Shown: in pieces, positions 33,540 through 45,483 of the stretch
How the letters are laid out: each line of letters starts with the position of its first letter
How positions within the stretch are numbered: position 1 is the stretch's first letter
Source: Anadara kagoshimensis
Taxonomy: Eukaryota; Mollusca; Bivalvia; Arcoida; Arcidae
Direction of reading: 5' to 3'
Length of the DNA: 64,000 bases
Assembly (NCBI GenBank): GCA_021292105.1
Contig: CM037862.1
Location: 4,286,501 to 4,350,500, forward strand
Notes under the pieces: model-generated
What the model was told of the DNA's origin: nothing
Database searches by the model: none
What the model saw: only the letters and a program-made list of their open reading frames with translations
Position numbers and translations under genes: made by a program

Positions 33540-33785
33540 TTTCTTAACTAAGATTGTCTCTAATTTAAACCTAGCAGATTTTGACAATTTGTTTTTGCCA
33601 TTATGGTACTAAAACAAAAAGCTTCAACAAAATAAAAATATAAATGTATTAATCTTAGAGCGATCTTCAAAATCGCACATTGAATTAATAAATATCTTGA
33701 AAACAAACAAAATTATAAGACTTCAAATCTGCCAGATTTAAGTGAAAGAAAACCTTGGTTAATAAATTATTGTGAAACTGGATTT
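33540..33785. mobile_element. Diverged second copy of the GGTTTCACAATCATT MITE
   Basis: Shares TTAACTAAGATTGTC near the left, CTTGAAAACAAACAAAATTA in the middle and CCAGATTTAAGTGAAAG...ATTATTGTGAAACTGG at the right with the copy at 28159, in the same order and spacing. Confidence 0.55.
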
Positions 33786-34365
33786 GATCCACATTGAGTG
33801 ACAATGCTGTTGACCCGTCCAAACACCCCAACAGGAGTTAAATGTCTCAACAAAAAATCTACAGCTTTCAAATTTGTTTTATCATGAAGTATTGTAATTT
33901 TTAGTGACTCTATATATTTACAATGTCGTATAGTGTTTGTCCAACAATATTTTTTCATTATTTCTATTAAAACAACATTGGTTTGTGTGTACACATTTTA
34001 TATGTTTATCCGGCTTTCAAAATGACACTATGTACATATTCAGATTATTGAATACATATTACTTTTATATTTAACATCTTTCTGTATTTTAACTGCTTAA
34101 ATACTAATTGAATTATTTTACCCATATCTTCAGTGTTCGTCAAAATGCTACAGATTGTAGAAGACAAAGGTCATTATGTGGTGTTATCATTATACAGATC
34201 TATACATCACATGTTTTGCAATTTTAGTAGCTGCTCAGATGCTGTTCATCTGATAACTGTAGAAATTCTGACATTGATATCGCACACAACGGTGTATCAT
34301 AGCTATAATAATTACATGTGTATTAAAAAAAAACTAAAACACAACATTACTGACAAACCCGACCT

Positions 34366-34475
34366 GACTTCCCTGGTGGAAGTTCACGTGTTTAACCTAA
34401 GTTGTCAGCTTCAAAATTTTTACTTTTCTTTGGAATTGTGGTTTGGACATGAACTGGTATGTTTGTTTTTTAAGT
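34366..34475 (-). repeat. Dispersed repeat D, single copy (source segment of the 49-bp unit)
   Basis: On the minus strand it reads AACAAACATACCAGTTCATG, TCCAAACCACAATTCCAAAG, AAAAGTAAAAATTTTGAAGC, TGACAACTTAGGTTAAACAC, GTGAACTTCCACCAGGGAAG. The first 49 bp match the minisatellite unit at 1030. Other copies: 6200-6292, 24160-24250 and 56150-56215 (all this orientation) and 54525-54610 (+). Confidence 0.7.
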
Positions 34476-34850
34476 CTATTGAAATTGCGACTTTCCCCAT
34501 GACGTTCACATTTGTTCAAAATGCAATGCAATGATTTTCTCTCACATGTAATGCGAGATTGTTGATATTTAATAAAGGTAATACTTCATGTTAAAATGAT
34601 GTCGCTTGTAGTAATTATACAGATGATTTCCGTCAAGTCTTATTAACTTTAAGGAAAACACAAATACTTATATTGAAATAGTTCTCAGTGGGATGATAAA
34701 AAGACGGTTTAAGAATTGACTGCCCATTTTTCCTTGGCCATCAAGTAATGAACCAGATTAAAAAAACTAGGAAATCTTCGCAGTTTATTTTCGATTTGCT
34801 AGTTTTAAATTCTGTCTGGCATTGTTGACTGAAACACCATTTTGAGGTTA

Positions 34851-35182
34851 CGATTTCACCCTGCTTACCATGTCGAGACTTTGTATTGTAAAGCTGAATT
34901 CGGACCTTGATGTATTGTGAAGACATTTCTTTACGATTTCACCCTGCTTACCATGTCGAGACTTTGTATTGTAAAGCTGAATTCGGACCTTGATGTATTG
35001 TGAAGACATTTCTTTACGATTTCACCCTGCTTACCATGTCGAGACTTTGTATTGTATAGCTGAATTCGGACCTTGATGTATTGTGAAGACATTTCTTTAC
35101 GATTTCACCCTGCTTATCATGTCGAGACTATGTATTGTAAAGCTGAATTCGGACCTTGGTGTATTGTGAAGACATTTTTTCA
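34851..35182. repeat. 83-bp tandem repeat, 4 copies
   Basis: CGATTTCACCCTGCTTACCA starts at 34851, 34934, 35017 and 35100, exactly 83 bp apart. The copies are nearly identical, so the expansion is recent. Confidence 0.93.
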
Positions 35183-36366
35183 GAAAAAGAAACGTCACGA
35201 CAGTACTTTGCAAAATAATATATTTTGGTTTTTGCTGCCTTATATCAATGCTGATCATTTCACCCCGATTGAAAACGTATCAATTATATAACTGTCTTCA
35301 TATACCAAGAGTTCCGAGTCCCAGATTTTAAATAAATTACAAATAGCTAGACTTAAGGACACTTTATTGAATCAGTAAAATTAAAATGAAAAATTATTTA
35401 AATTGTAACTCCTCCAAGGAATTGGTCTTTTGAACTTTATTAAATCAAGCACGCAATTGTTGACTTTTCTCATGTATTATGAACCATTTTTAACCTTGAA
35501 TACAATATTAAAATTTTACATAATTATACCTTCGTACCTATCACGGGGTATTAAAAAATATTTGAAAATAAAACTGATTTTTAAACATGCAAAGAACACA
35601 TATCGCATTTGCACTTGTGAATATATAAGAGACAGCTTCATTCATGCATACAACTTTAAAAGTAATGTTAAGAAATGATGTTTATAATTATTGTCATGTG
35701 TTATTTTTGACTTTGTATGAAACAACAAAATTCAAAAATAGGATATGGTACATATCTACCCAGAAACATGCTGCTATTGAGTTTTATTTCCCTAGTCTTA
35801 GGCTAAGTTCTCAACAAAACTGTTTGGATGACAGTGTTTGAGAAAAATGCACCCAAATTGTTTGCCGAACCTGCATAAGATTGAATTCAGTGGAACTGTT
35901 GTTTGTGAACTTTTTGAACGATTATTTCTGACTAAGCCTTAACAGTTCGTGACTTTAATATGAACAAATAACCTATTGTTTTCCACATAAACATGAGTTT
36001 ATATTAAGCTTTAAGACGAACCAAAAAACTTAAAAACATTTTTTACAAATCATTCTCAGATTTAAGTAATCGTTGTATAAACCCACATGTAAAATTGAAG
36101 TTAAAATTCTTATGTTGCAGTGTTAGAATTCCATGTTGATATTTTAATTAATTTTTAGGATACTCATATACCAATTTATCTGTGACAATTTCACGAACGG
36201 TGATATTTAAAGTGTAGTAACACACGACCAACACGACGTGTATTTATATTTCTGTTATTGACATATTTTATATCAGATATGATTGTTTATATAAGCTGTT
36301 TAGAAAGTTACATGTGGGTTAGGACGATCATATGGTAAAGATTTATTATCTCCACCTTTCGAAGAC
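35183..36366. other. No gene seen
   Basis: AT-rich sequence between the 83-bp repeat and SINE copy 3; only short chance ORFs. Confidence 0.5.
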
Positions 36367-36676
36367 TGATTGATTGATTGAATAGGGTTTTACGTCCCAG
36401 CCAAGAATATTTCACTTATATCGAGACGTCACCAGTTATAGGTGAAAAGACAGAAATCAGTTTGGCCTTTGCTCAGTTCAATGTACAGGGGGTGTTCTTT
36501 ATGTACCCCGCCTATCGTGACATGGGGCATCAATTTTAAGGCCTCTTCCTAAGGACCCCATGACGTTCATTGTGCTTGGTGAAAAAACATCATTACGTGT
36601 ATTTAAGTCTTGGTCAACCATTCGAGATTCGAACCCACGACCTCCCACATACGAAGCGAGCACTCTATCACCGAGA
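36367..36676 (-). mobile_element. tRNA-headed SINE, copy 3 (minus strand)
   Basis: Read on the minus strand the head is at the high-coordinate end, with B-box GTTCGAATCTCG and an A-box region near 36660-36676. The tail at 36367 is GGGACGTAAAACCC followed by a short ATTC-type repeat (GATTGATTGATTGA on +). Confidence 0.7.
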
Positions 36677-37052
36677 ACAGTGAATACGAAACACTGTTTT
36701 ACGATACTCGGTGCAAAGCATTAGCATTGATAAATGTGCATATTATTAACCCGAGAAGTTTTGCTAATTTCCCTGGGAGTTATGGCCCTTTGAACATAAG
36801 AGCACCTACTTCATATGTTTGTTCTTCCTGCATTAGACTTTGTATAAATCACTGTAGGACCATTTGATTTATAACAGAATGTAGTACTTCAAATGTATAG
36901 ATTGGTTCCGTATCGTGTTTGTAAAATTTACGATGTCCTTAAACTATTTACAACAGAAACATGTTTTATGACATACTAGTGTAGTAAGTAGCATATTTCT
37001 AAAAACGTCATGAAATTGATAAAATTTGTCAAATTGTGGCTTCTAACTAATA

Positions 37053-37098
37053 GTTTTTTTTTTTTTTTGTTTTTTGTTTTTTTTTCTTTTTTTTTTTG
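37053..37098. repeat. T-rich homopolymer tract
   Basis: Interrupted poly-T followed by a G run. It could be the minus-strand tail of a retrocopy, but no body was recognised. Confidence 0.9.
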
Positions 37099-37825
37099 GA
37101 GGGGGGGATAGAATCAGTTCTTTTATTCAGCATATTCTATCCTGCATCCGTTTTAACTGTTTCAGGTAACACATTCATATTCACAGCTTATTGCTACTCA
37201 AACTATATACAAACAATTATCTTGCACGTCAATTTGTCATAGTTTCGTCTGCAATAAAATTGTCGTGTATGCTTTTTTGTTAGGCTTATACGTCCTGCAA
37301 ACCTGTATACTGAAACAAAAAGAAACAAATACTGTGAAAATTTACAAGTACATGTACTGCAATCAGTGTTGCAAGAGATGGGTCTCTGTAATGTGTGAGA
37401 CTTGAAGTGTTGACCTGCCGTAACTTATTGCAATTGGTAGTTGTCATGATTAAAACATCATATACATGAATATTAAAATTAAAAATGTGTATTGAATTTC
37501 ACATAATCGGAAAATTCAAAGTGAAAGGGTTAATGAAGCTGACTATAAACATGCTTTGTATCCTTCAACAGGTAAACCCTCGCCGCCGTTCATTTTTGTT
37601 TAGGGTGACGAATTTGGGGCACTCGAGTTACGATAATTGCTATCCTGGGTAGCATATGTATAAAGTTGTGCGGTTTAAGACCACCCCCCCCAAAAAAAAA
37701 ACACACAAAACAATTTCTTTTCGCTTAAATGGAATTTGAATGTGAACAGGGCGTGGTATCTTTTTGAGTACACCTTAGCAAAAGACGATTTTTTTCAAAG
37801 AATTCAAATAGCTGTTAATATGTAC

Positions 37826-37830
37826 AAAAA
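37826..37830 (-). terminator. RNA polymerase III terminator of tRNA-iMet
   Basis: TTTTT on the minus strand, within ten bases of the mature 3' end. Confidence 0.8.
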
Positions 37831-37836
37831 GATAAT

Positions 37837-37908
37837 TAGCAGAGCGTGGTTTCGATCCACGGACATCTGGGTTATGGGCCCAGCACGCTTCCACTGTGCC
37901 ACTCTGCT
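37837..37908 (-). tRNA. Initiator tRNA-Met (CAT anticodon)
   Basis: A 72-nt gene that folds into a full cloverleaf. The acceptor stem is AGCAGAG/CTCTGCT with A1:U72, the anticodon stem has three G:C pairs (CTGGG/CCCAG) around CCCATAA, and the T arm is CGTGG-ATCGAAA-CCACG with A54. These are the eukaryotic initiator hallmarks. It differs from the vertebrate gene as I recall it mainly by compensatory changes in the T stem. A T5 run follows seven bases past the 3' end. No intron. Confidence 0.97.
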
Positions 37909-38330
37909 CTCAATTTCTTGATAATATTATGGTTTATTTCATCAGAAAATAGATAGAATCATGAGAACTATAGGAGTTGTTTCCCTTATATGTAGACTTG
38001 CACAAGTCTATATTCTATATAGGCTATGTTCCTGGGTTTTGAGAGTAAATTGACTTTTGTGAGTTGATCTCTGTAATAGTTTTAAAGGGGCAAGATATTG
38101 AAATTAATAAATTAATATAGGGACTTGTGCAAGTCTACGTTATATGGTAAACGGCTTTTTCATTGAGTACGCAAGAAAATACAAAAGCCTATTAATATTA
38201 CTTTAAGAGATGATAAATTAAAACATGCCTGAATGATACATATTGTTAAATGTTATTATCATAATGTAATGAAATAATATATGTGTAGATATATGTAATT
38301 TATATGTAAAAAAATATTATGGAAACACTT

Positions 38331-38655
38331 TCCATAGTAGCTCACTGTTAGGGCAGAGTGATCACTCCGTAAGTGGAAGGTCGTGGGTTCGAACCCCGAC
38401 CGGGTCTGACTCAAAACTTGAAAGTGGGTAGTGACTGTTACTATGATTCACCAAGCACTTGGCATTACGAAATGAAAGTCACGGTTCTTTCGGAAGGGAA
38501 CTTAAAATAAACGAGGTCCCGTGTCACGGTGTGCTTGGCATCATCGCAACGCACAGACAAACTTTCTACACCTTCGTCTATAGCTGGCGACGTCTCGATA
38601 TAGGTGAAATATTCTTGATTGGGACGTTAAACTCCATTACTCAACTCAACTCTAT
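38331..38655 (+). mobile_element. tRNA-headed SINE, copy 2
   Basis: Same family as the copy at 9502: B-box GGTTCGAACCCC, then GACCGGGTCTGA, CGGTTCTTTCGGAAGGGAAC, ACGAGGTCCCGTGTC and the tail TTGATTGGGACGTTAAAC. It lacks the CTAAAGAACC block present in copy 1. Confidence 0.75.
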
Positions 38656-40429
38656 GTATATGAGCATATAATAGTATTTTGAAAAAAAGATTTATCATTT
38701 TTCAGAAGTAAAAGACCTTTTTTGTGGTTAATGAACTTTCATTAGCATATCTAAACTTTTATAGAAATCCATTACATTTAATTTTTATCGGGTTCATTAA
38801 AGTTTGTTCATAAAAATACATCTTTTAGCTGGTATCAGTGTAAATATCATTAAATGAAAAATGTATGTTTAATTATTATTCTCTCTGTGGGTGAGTAATT
38901 TTTATTGATAAAATCAGTGGATGTTGTAAAGTGGTAATTTTTATTGATAAAACCAGTGGAGATTTTTTATTAATATAACCAGTGAATGTTGTAAAGTGGA
39001 CACAGCTTTATTATTACACAAGTGTTATTTACCAAGGAGAAAGCGTTAAATCATTCTTTAGGAACATGAAACCGCATGGTCTATACTGGCATAATACTGC
39101 TGTATCAAATACAAAGGAAATCTTTTGATAAATAATGTATCATTAACAACAAGATTTCAATAGTGTCCAAATTCGTGTTTCACACTGCTACGTAATCGTC
39201 ACAATTATATTTATCATAACCGTCCACACGGATGTGAAACAAATAATAAAATAAAACTACCGTGGGTTTGGTGTAGAGAGAACTAAATGTTTCAGATTTC
39301 ATTTAGCTTTTCTAGTGGTTCTATTTGTAGTCTGTGGCGATACGTCCTCCTCTTAATTTCTTTGAAATTTTCTCAAATATTTTATTTTATTCTTGATTCT
39401 TAATGAAATCCAAATTGAAAAGTACTATTGACAGCATGCATGGCCAATCGCCGCACAAATGACGTCACAGGTGTATAAATATGCAAGTGACGTGATAAAT
39501 GACATTCATTATTCACATAAACACTATTGGTATCAGTTATATAGGAAAAAAACAACTCGGTTTTGTTTCTTAGAAGCAGTGATGTAATAGCTGTCATACA
39601 AATACCGGTAATATAAGTTAAGCGCTAACGCCTTTGTGACAATCTACACTTGGAGCTATCGTTACAAAAACTTACTGGATACCGGTCCAAGGAAAATTTA
39701 CAGCTTGTTTTGACCGACCTTCTGTAGCTTGCTGTGTGGCAATTAACTATAAAAGCCACAGCACTTCTTTCTAGCTTTATTAAATAATCTCATGTCTGCA
39801 CAAAACTGTATAGATTAAAGGAATAACAGTCTGGATTGAACTTAATATCCACATTTTTTCAGTAGTTGTTTAGCCTGCTTTTACACAAGTTGACGTTCAT
39901 TATACTGAAATCTCTGTGAAAAAATTGCTACACAATGACCTGAGTTGACTGTCATTGGAATTATCTGAAATGCATCATCAATAAAACAAGATTATCTCCT
40001 GGGAAATAATAATCTCCAATCACTATTAGGTCCTGTGGTTAGTAGTACACGATAATAACTATGTTTGTGTGATGTGGATATCAATTAATTGATACCGATG
40101 TATAGTGAAAAATTCTGTCCATCAAATACTAATGAATAAGGATTTACTAGCCAAGGAATAAAAAATATATCTCTATTACCGGTCCATGGTAATAAAATGT
40201 CCCTTTTATCACCTTAGTTTTACAATTATATCCGACTTTCAAAGGTTCATCTCGAGTTATAGATGTATATGGGGATCAGTCATAATTAACTATGAAAATG
40301 GGGTTTTAATTGTGGGTTTGATTAATTAAACTCGTAACAGTACTTTGTGTCGGTGTTTTTGCACGTGAACTTGCGATCAACTCACTCCATAAAGGTATGG
40401 ATGATAATTTATTTGTGCCAGTATTGAAT
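38656..40429. other. No gene seen
   Basis: Includes short direct repeats near 38890-38995 (TTTTTATTGATAAAA, CCAGTG) and otherwise anonymous AT-rich DNA. Confidence 0.5.
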
Positions 40430-41580
40430 GAATAACTCGCACAATAAAAACGCATGAATAACTCGCAAAATGCAGACGCGCGAAAAATCACCATAATACA
40501 GACGCATGAAAAATTCGTACAATACAGGAGCATGAAAAAATCGCACAATTCACGCGCATGAGAAATTCGCACAACATAAACGCATAAATAATTAAATACA
40601 GATGTACGAATAATATGCATAATGTAGACTCATGACAAACCCGCACAATAAAGGCGCATGAAAATCTCCCATAATAAACACGCATGAATTTAACCCGCAC
40701 AATACTGACGCATGAATAATCCGTACAATACAGACGCATGAATTACTCCTACAATGCAGACGCATGAATAACTTCTACAATGCAGACGCATGAAATAAAT
40801 GAATACAAGTTCAAACAATACCAGACACATGATCACAAAATACAGACGACATATGACTAATTTTTACACTGCAGACGCATGATAAACCCGCAAAATACAG
40901 ACGCGTGAATAACTCGCACAATACACATGCATGCAATAATAAAATCGTACAATACAGACATGCATAAACGCACAATACAGACGCATGATAAATTTGTTCA
41001 AAACAGACGGATGCAAAAGCCATACATTGCAAACGCATGCTATATTTGTACAATACAGATGCATACATAAGTGGCACAATGCAGACGCATGATAAATTCG
41101 TACAATACAGACTCATGAAAAATTTGCACAATACAGAGACATGAAAAAATCCGTACAATACAGACACGTGCATAGACGCATGATAAATTCGTATAAGTCG
41201 CTCAATGCAGATGTACAATACAGACGCATGATAGATTAGTACAATACAGGCACATTTGTCATATACCATTTTTTAAATGTATTTTATGATTAAATTAAAA
41301 AAATGGTATATGACACATTCATAAATCTCTGACTCAAAATGCAGACGCATGATAAATTGGCACAATACAGACGCGTGGATAACTTGCAAAATATAGATAC
41401 TTGAAAAAGCAACATACAGAAAACAGTTAAATACAAAATTCACATTATATAGATGCATTTATCGTACAATACAGACGCATAAAAAACACATAATACAAAC
41501 GAATCGCACAATATAGACGCATGAACACTCGCACAATACAAACGTATGAAAAAACCACAAAATACAGGCGGATGGATAAC
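40430..41580. repeat. 26-bp minisatellite, >40 diverged copies
   Basis: The unit is near GCACAATACAGACGCATGAT AAATTC, with many substitutions and small indels. Interrupted by a palindrome at 41257-41315. ORFs rich in 'RLYCT' and 'ACVL' motifs on the minus strand are translations of the repeat. Confidence 0.9.
41257..41315. repeat. Small perfect-arm palindrome inside the 26-bp minisatellite
   Basis: TGTCATATACCATTTTTT at 41257 is mirrored by AAAAAATGGTATATGACA ending at 41315, with a 23-bp loop. CATT flanks both sides. It interrupts the array like an insertion. Relatives with TTGTCATAT ends lie at 57181 and 33129. Confidence 0.7.
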
Positions 41581-41788
41581 AATAGGAGGATGCTCCGTTA
41601 CAAAATGGCAGGATGTTATATGTATAACCTTATCACTTGCTAAAGTACATGTGTTTGTTTTATCCTTTATCTAATGAAAAATGATGTTGAAACAAGCTAG
41701 CACCAATATATCAAACAAGCACACCAGAATAAGATGTATTAGAGGTATTGTTAATGTAAAACACTATTCATCACTACATACCAATATA

Positions 41789-41792
<4 letters not shown>

Positions 41793-41826
<34 letters not shown>
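41793..41826. repeat. GA microsatellite
   Basis: About 17 GA units. Confidence 0.97.
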
Positions 41827-41829
<3 letters not shown>

Positions 41830-42194
41830 AAATGCATGTTATGTAGTTGTTGTCTGTAAAGAGTTTGTATAAATTAGCAACAATAATATCACACGCCTTT
41901 GATAAACACTACATCTCGGAGATAATAAAGACCACGGTTTACAATTTCGATTTTTGTTCGTGCCTCCGGTATGGAAACAATTAATATAGTAGTAAGTACA
42001 CTTCTTATCAATCAAAACTGGACATACTGACCACTATAAGACATAGTGATGTATGGAAACTGAAGCAATACATTTCTATTCTCATACATCACTACTTACT
42101 TAACGCTACAAACTTAACCGTGGGAGTTAGGTTTGTATCTTAAACTCGTTGTGTATGTTAAGGCGACGCCTCTTCGTAACCAAAACCATTTTCT

Positions 42195-42410
42195 GTCGTG
42201 GAACTATTTTTACCCGGCCTCCTCCCCAAACAAAGTTTATGGGGTACTAGTATATAGGTTTCACCCTGTCTGTCTGCTCCTATATGGTTTTCACTTCATA
42301 CCTTCCATGTCTATGGATGGATTTCGATCAAACTTGGAAGTGTTGGGGACGGGAGTATTTGTCTCTAAAGATACTGCTTCAGTTTTAATTGATTTTACTT
42401 GAATACGATT
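42195..42410. repeat. Fragment of a bivalve-type interspersed repeat
   Basis: GGGGTACTAGTATATAGGTT, TCACCCTGTCTGTCTGCTCC and GATGGATTTCGATCAAACTT GGAAGTG have the form of the 'GTCTGTC...ATTTCGATCAAACTTGG' repeats common in molluscs. The ORF here is incidental. Confidence 0.4.
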
Positions 42411-42830
42411 GCCAAAAACAGTAGATTAAATTATGAATGGGCAAGTGTATAATCTTCCAGGACCCAGTTGGTCCAAGCTTGATAAGCTTCATCAATGATT
42501 AACACAAACTTAAAATATCAATAAAAATCATCATATCATCATAAAATCCATAGATTTATAGCCACGTGCTTCAATTTGTTGAAATCCTATTCACTAACGA
42601 CATTTTCAACATCAATTTCACAACAGATTTGAAATTATGCATTATTTAAATTCTGACAAATCAATTGATTAAACTAACCAGGCTTCGAACAACTTAACCC
42701 AGGTTTCTCCTTCTACCTATCCCTTATAATAACATCTATACTCGAACTTTCCAAAATAGAAATACATGTAGAAACCATGGAACAAACGATTACATCAGCG
42801 ACCCTCTTGTAAGTATAGTTTTATCACAGG

Positions 42831-43953
42831 TACATAAGGGTTTCGGCTTTGAGACTTCGACAAAACCAAACTCTCCAGTATAAGTTGTATATAAGGCTTT
42901 CTTTGAGACTTTGACAAAACCAAACTCTCCAGTACAAGTTGTACATAAGGCTTTCTTTAAGACTTTGACAGAACCAAACTCTCCAGTACAAGTTGTACAT
43001 AAGGCTTTCTTTAAGACTTTGACAAAACCAAACTCTCCAGTACAAGTTGTACATAAGGCTTTCTTTAAGACTTTGACAAAACCAAACTCTCCAGTACAAG
43101 TTGTACATAAGGCTTTCTTTAAGACTTTGACAGAACCAAACTCTCCAGTACAAGTTGTACATAAGGCTTTCTTTGAGACTTTGACAAAACCAAACTCTCC
43201 AGTACAAGTTGTACATAAGGCTTTCTTTGAGACTTTGACAAAACCAAACTCTCCAGTACAAGTTGTACATAAGGCTTTCTTTGAGACTTTGACAAAACCA
43301 AACTCTCCAGTATAAGTTGTACATAAGGCTTTCTTTGAGACTTTGACAAAACCAAACTCTCTAGTATATGTTGTACATAAGGCTTTCTTTGAGACTTTGA
43401 CAAAGCCAAACTCTCCAGTATATGTTGTACATAAGGCTTTCTTTGAGACTTTGACATAACCAAACTCTCCAGTATATGTTGTACATAAGGCTTTCTTTGA
43501 GACTTTGACATAACCAAACTCTCCAGTATAAGTTGTACATAAGGCTTTCTTTGAGACTTTGACAAAACCAAACTCTCCAGTATAAGTTGTACATAAGGCT
43601 TTCTTTGAGACTTTGACAAAACCAAACTCTCCAGTATATGTTGTACATAAGGCTTTCTTTGAGACTTTGACAAAACCAAACTCTCCAGTATAAGTTGTAC
43701 ATAAGGCTTTCTTTGAGACTTTGACAAAACCAAACTCTCCAGTATATGTTGTACATAAGGCTTTCTTTGAGACTTTGACATAACCAAACCGTACATAAGG
43801 GTTTCTTTGAGACTTTGACAAAACCAAACTCTCCAGTATAAGTTGTACATAAGGCTTTCTTTGAGACTTTGACAAAACCAAACTCTCCAGTATATGTTGT
43901 ACATAAGGCTTTCTTTGAGACTTTGACAAAACCAAACTCTCCAGTATAAGTTG
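42831..43953. repeat. 54-bp minisatellite, ~20 copies
   Basis: The unit is TACATAAGGCTTTCTTTGAG, ACTTTGACAAAACCAAACTC, TCCAGTATAAGTTG. Copies differ at a few sites that are grouped by position: GTACAAG with TTTAAGAC at 42930-43150, GTATATG from 43360. One copy near 43780-43800 is truncated. 54 = 3 x 18, so the minus strand reads openly for 396 codons as repeats of KKALCTTYTGEFGFVKVS, and other frames are open too. No start context, introns or non-repeat protein supports a gene. Confidence 0.93.
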
Positions 43954-44499
43954 CAGTGTTCGTTTTAGAAAGGTCACCATTGTTTAGACCTTGATTACCG
44001 ATTATTGGCCATATTTTACGTTATACGAATGCAAAATATTGTTATGCTATGGTGCTTTAGAGGAAATAAGTTTTTTGTAAATGGTTACTCTGAAAAAAAA
44101 AACTACATTGAATTTGAAACGGTAAATGTAAATGGGAAATCCATATTACGGCTGTACGTACATGGAATTATTATCTTAATTTTTCCTTACGAAGTGCGTT
44201 TAATCAATAAATAATAACATGAGGTTCAAGTGATGGAGCAAGTGTTTTCTTTTTGGCCGGGTTCGAACATAGTGGCTTATAGTGCATAGTGGAGACACTT
44301 TTGGCAATGACGAGATACACATGGCAGTTTAAATGGGCATTTTAAACGTTAACCTCAAATCTAAACTTAGAAAAAACAAACGTGATTGTGTGTTTCATTT
44401 GTTTTAAATTAGTTTAATTGGAACAATCGTTTCCACATGGTTCATTGGGGGAGAACTTTCTCATACAGTCGCCTATCCCAAACAACGTTATTTTTACGG

Positions 44500-44850
44500 G
44501 AAAACGTCAAATAATGCGTTTTGATGTGATTTGTTAACTGCATTCAAGAGGACATTCAATGAGTACTTGTTGGATCATTAAAAATCATAATTTGAATTTA
44601 TAACTGTTTATAAGTTTATAAACAATAACAGTTTACATCATAGTCCATCCATATATAAAAAAGGTCTATTGTTTGTTATTACTATGTATACTTTACAAAA
44701 TAAGGTTTATTATTTTTTTAACTGTACTTACCATGCTATTTTATAACTCTATGTAATACATTGTTATTTATTTAATGTACCGCCGTACAGTATGTAACCA
44801 ATAAGTGTAGACTTACGGAATAAAGAATTAGAATTAGAATTAAAACTTAA
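44500..44850 (+). mobile_element. LINE 3' end fragment with AATTAG-type tail
   Basis: The codons TAFKRTFNEYLLDH followed by a stop (44537-44580) look like the C-terminus of a LINE reverse transcriptase. An AT-rich 3' UTR follows, then GGAATAAAG and a short GAATTAGAATTAGAATT tail. Only the 3' end is present, as in 5'-truncated LINE insertions. Confidence 0.4.
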
Positions 44851-45098
44851 AATGCTTTCCAATTAAATGTCCACCAACGTTAACGGCGTTGTAGTTAATT
44901 GTCGGCTGCAAAATGCTTCTAAATATTGATACACGTATTAAAACATACGACTACACTTTTATTCCATTGTAATCTCTTTCATTTGTAGTACATTACAGTT
45001 AGAAAAATATTTGGAATGCAAGTATTAAGATGTCATTCGTAGATTCATATTCGATTGAGCCAATAGGCAATTACATATTATACCAGTTTTAATTTTAC

Positions 45099-45144
45099 AG
45101 CACTAGACGGCCGTTTCGGAATACAATTCCTCATCAGTAGTGCT
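45099..45144 (-). ncRNA. Type I hammerhead ribozyme, copy 1
   Basis: On the minus strand: stem I AGCACTA, core CTGATGA, stem II GGAAT-TGT-ATTCC, core GAA, short stem III A-C...G-T around GGCC, cleavage triplet GTC, stem I return TAGTGCT. All seven stem I pairs match and every invariant core base is present. The cut falls between positions 45106 and 45105. A stem III of only 2-4 bp is usual for Penelope and retrozyme hammerheads and often needs a dimer to cut well. Confidence 0.92.
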
Positions 45145-45437
45145 TGGACCAAAATTATGAAACCAAAATTATTTTGCAGATGTTGAAAAGCTACCCAAAG
45201 GACCAAAATATATTTTACCAACTTAAGCTAAGGAAATACTTTGCATGAGGGAGTATACCTTAGTTTTTGAGAAATTTCAAATTTTAACTTGCAGGAAATT
45301 TAGAGAATTATAGTATATTTCTGACAATAATACGAAATTATTGCCTACTGAGTTGGTGATATCCTCGGGGCACCAGCCACCAGCAGAGATATCGGCTCAG
45401 GGGTTTAAATTACATATTATACCAGTTTTAATTTTAC

Positions 45438-45483
45438 AGCACTAGACGGCCGTTTCGGAATACAATTCCTCATCAGTAGTGCT
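45438..45483 (-). ncRNA. Type I hammerhead ribozyme, copy 2
   Basis: Identical to the copy 339 bp away, with the same core and stems. Cleavage is predicted between 45445 and 45444. Cleavage at both sites would release a 339-nt linear RNA with ends suited to circularisation. Confidence 0.92.

Noticed and set aside
34133-34534. 133-codon ORF
   Set aside because: It runs through dispersed repeat D, which occurs elsewhere with stops; no domain seen.
40306-41458. Cys-rich minus-strand ORFs that look like small secreted peptides
   Set aside because: Translations of the diverged 26-bp repeat; no signal peptide or conserved Cys spacing beyond the repeat.
40430-41580. CRISPR-like array of regular short repeats
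   Set aside because: Units are directly adjacent with no spacers and heavily diverged, and the DNA is animal.
42790-43980. 396-codon minus-strand ORF and companions
   Set aside because: It is the translation of a 54-bp minisatellite; several frames and both strands are open for the same reason.
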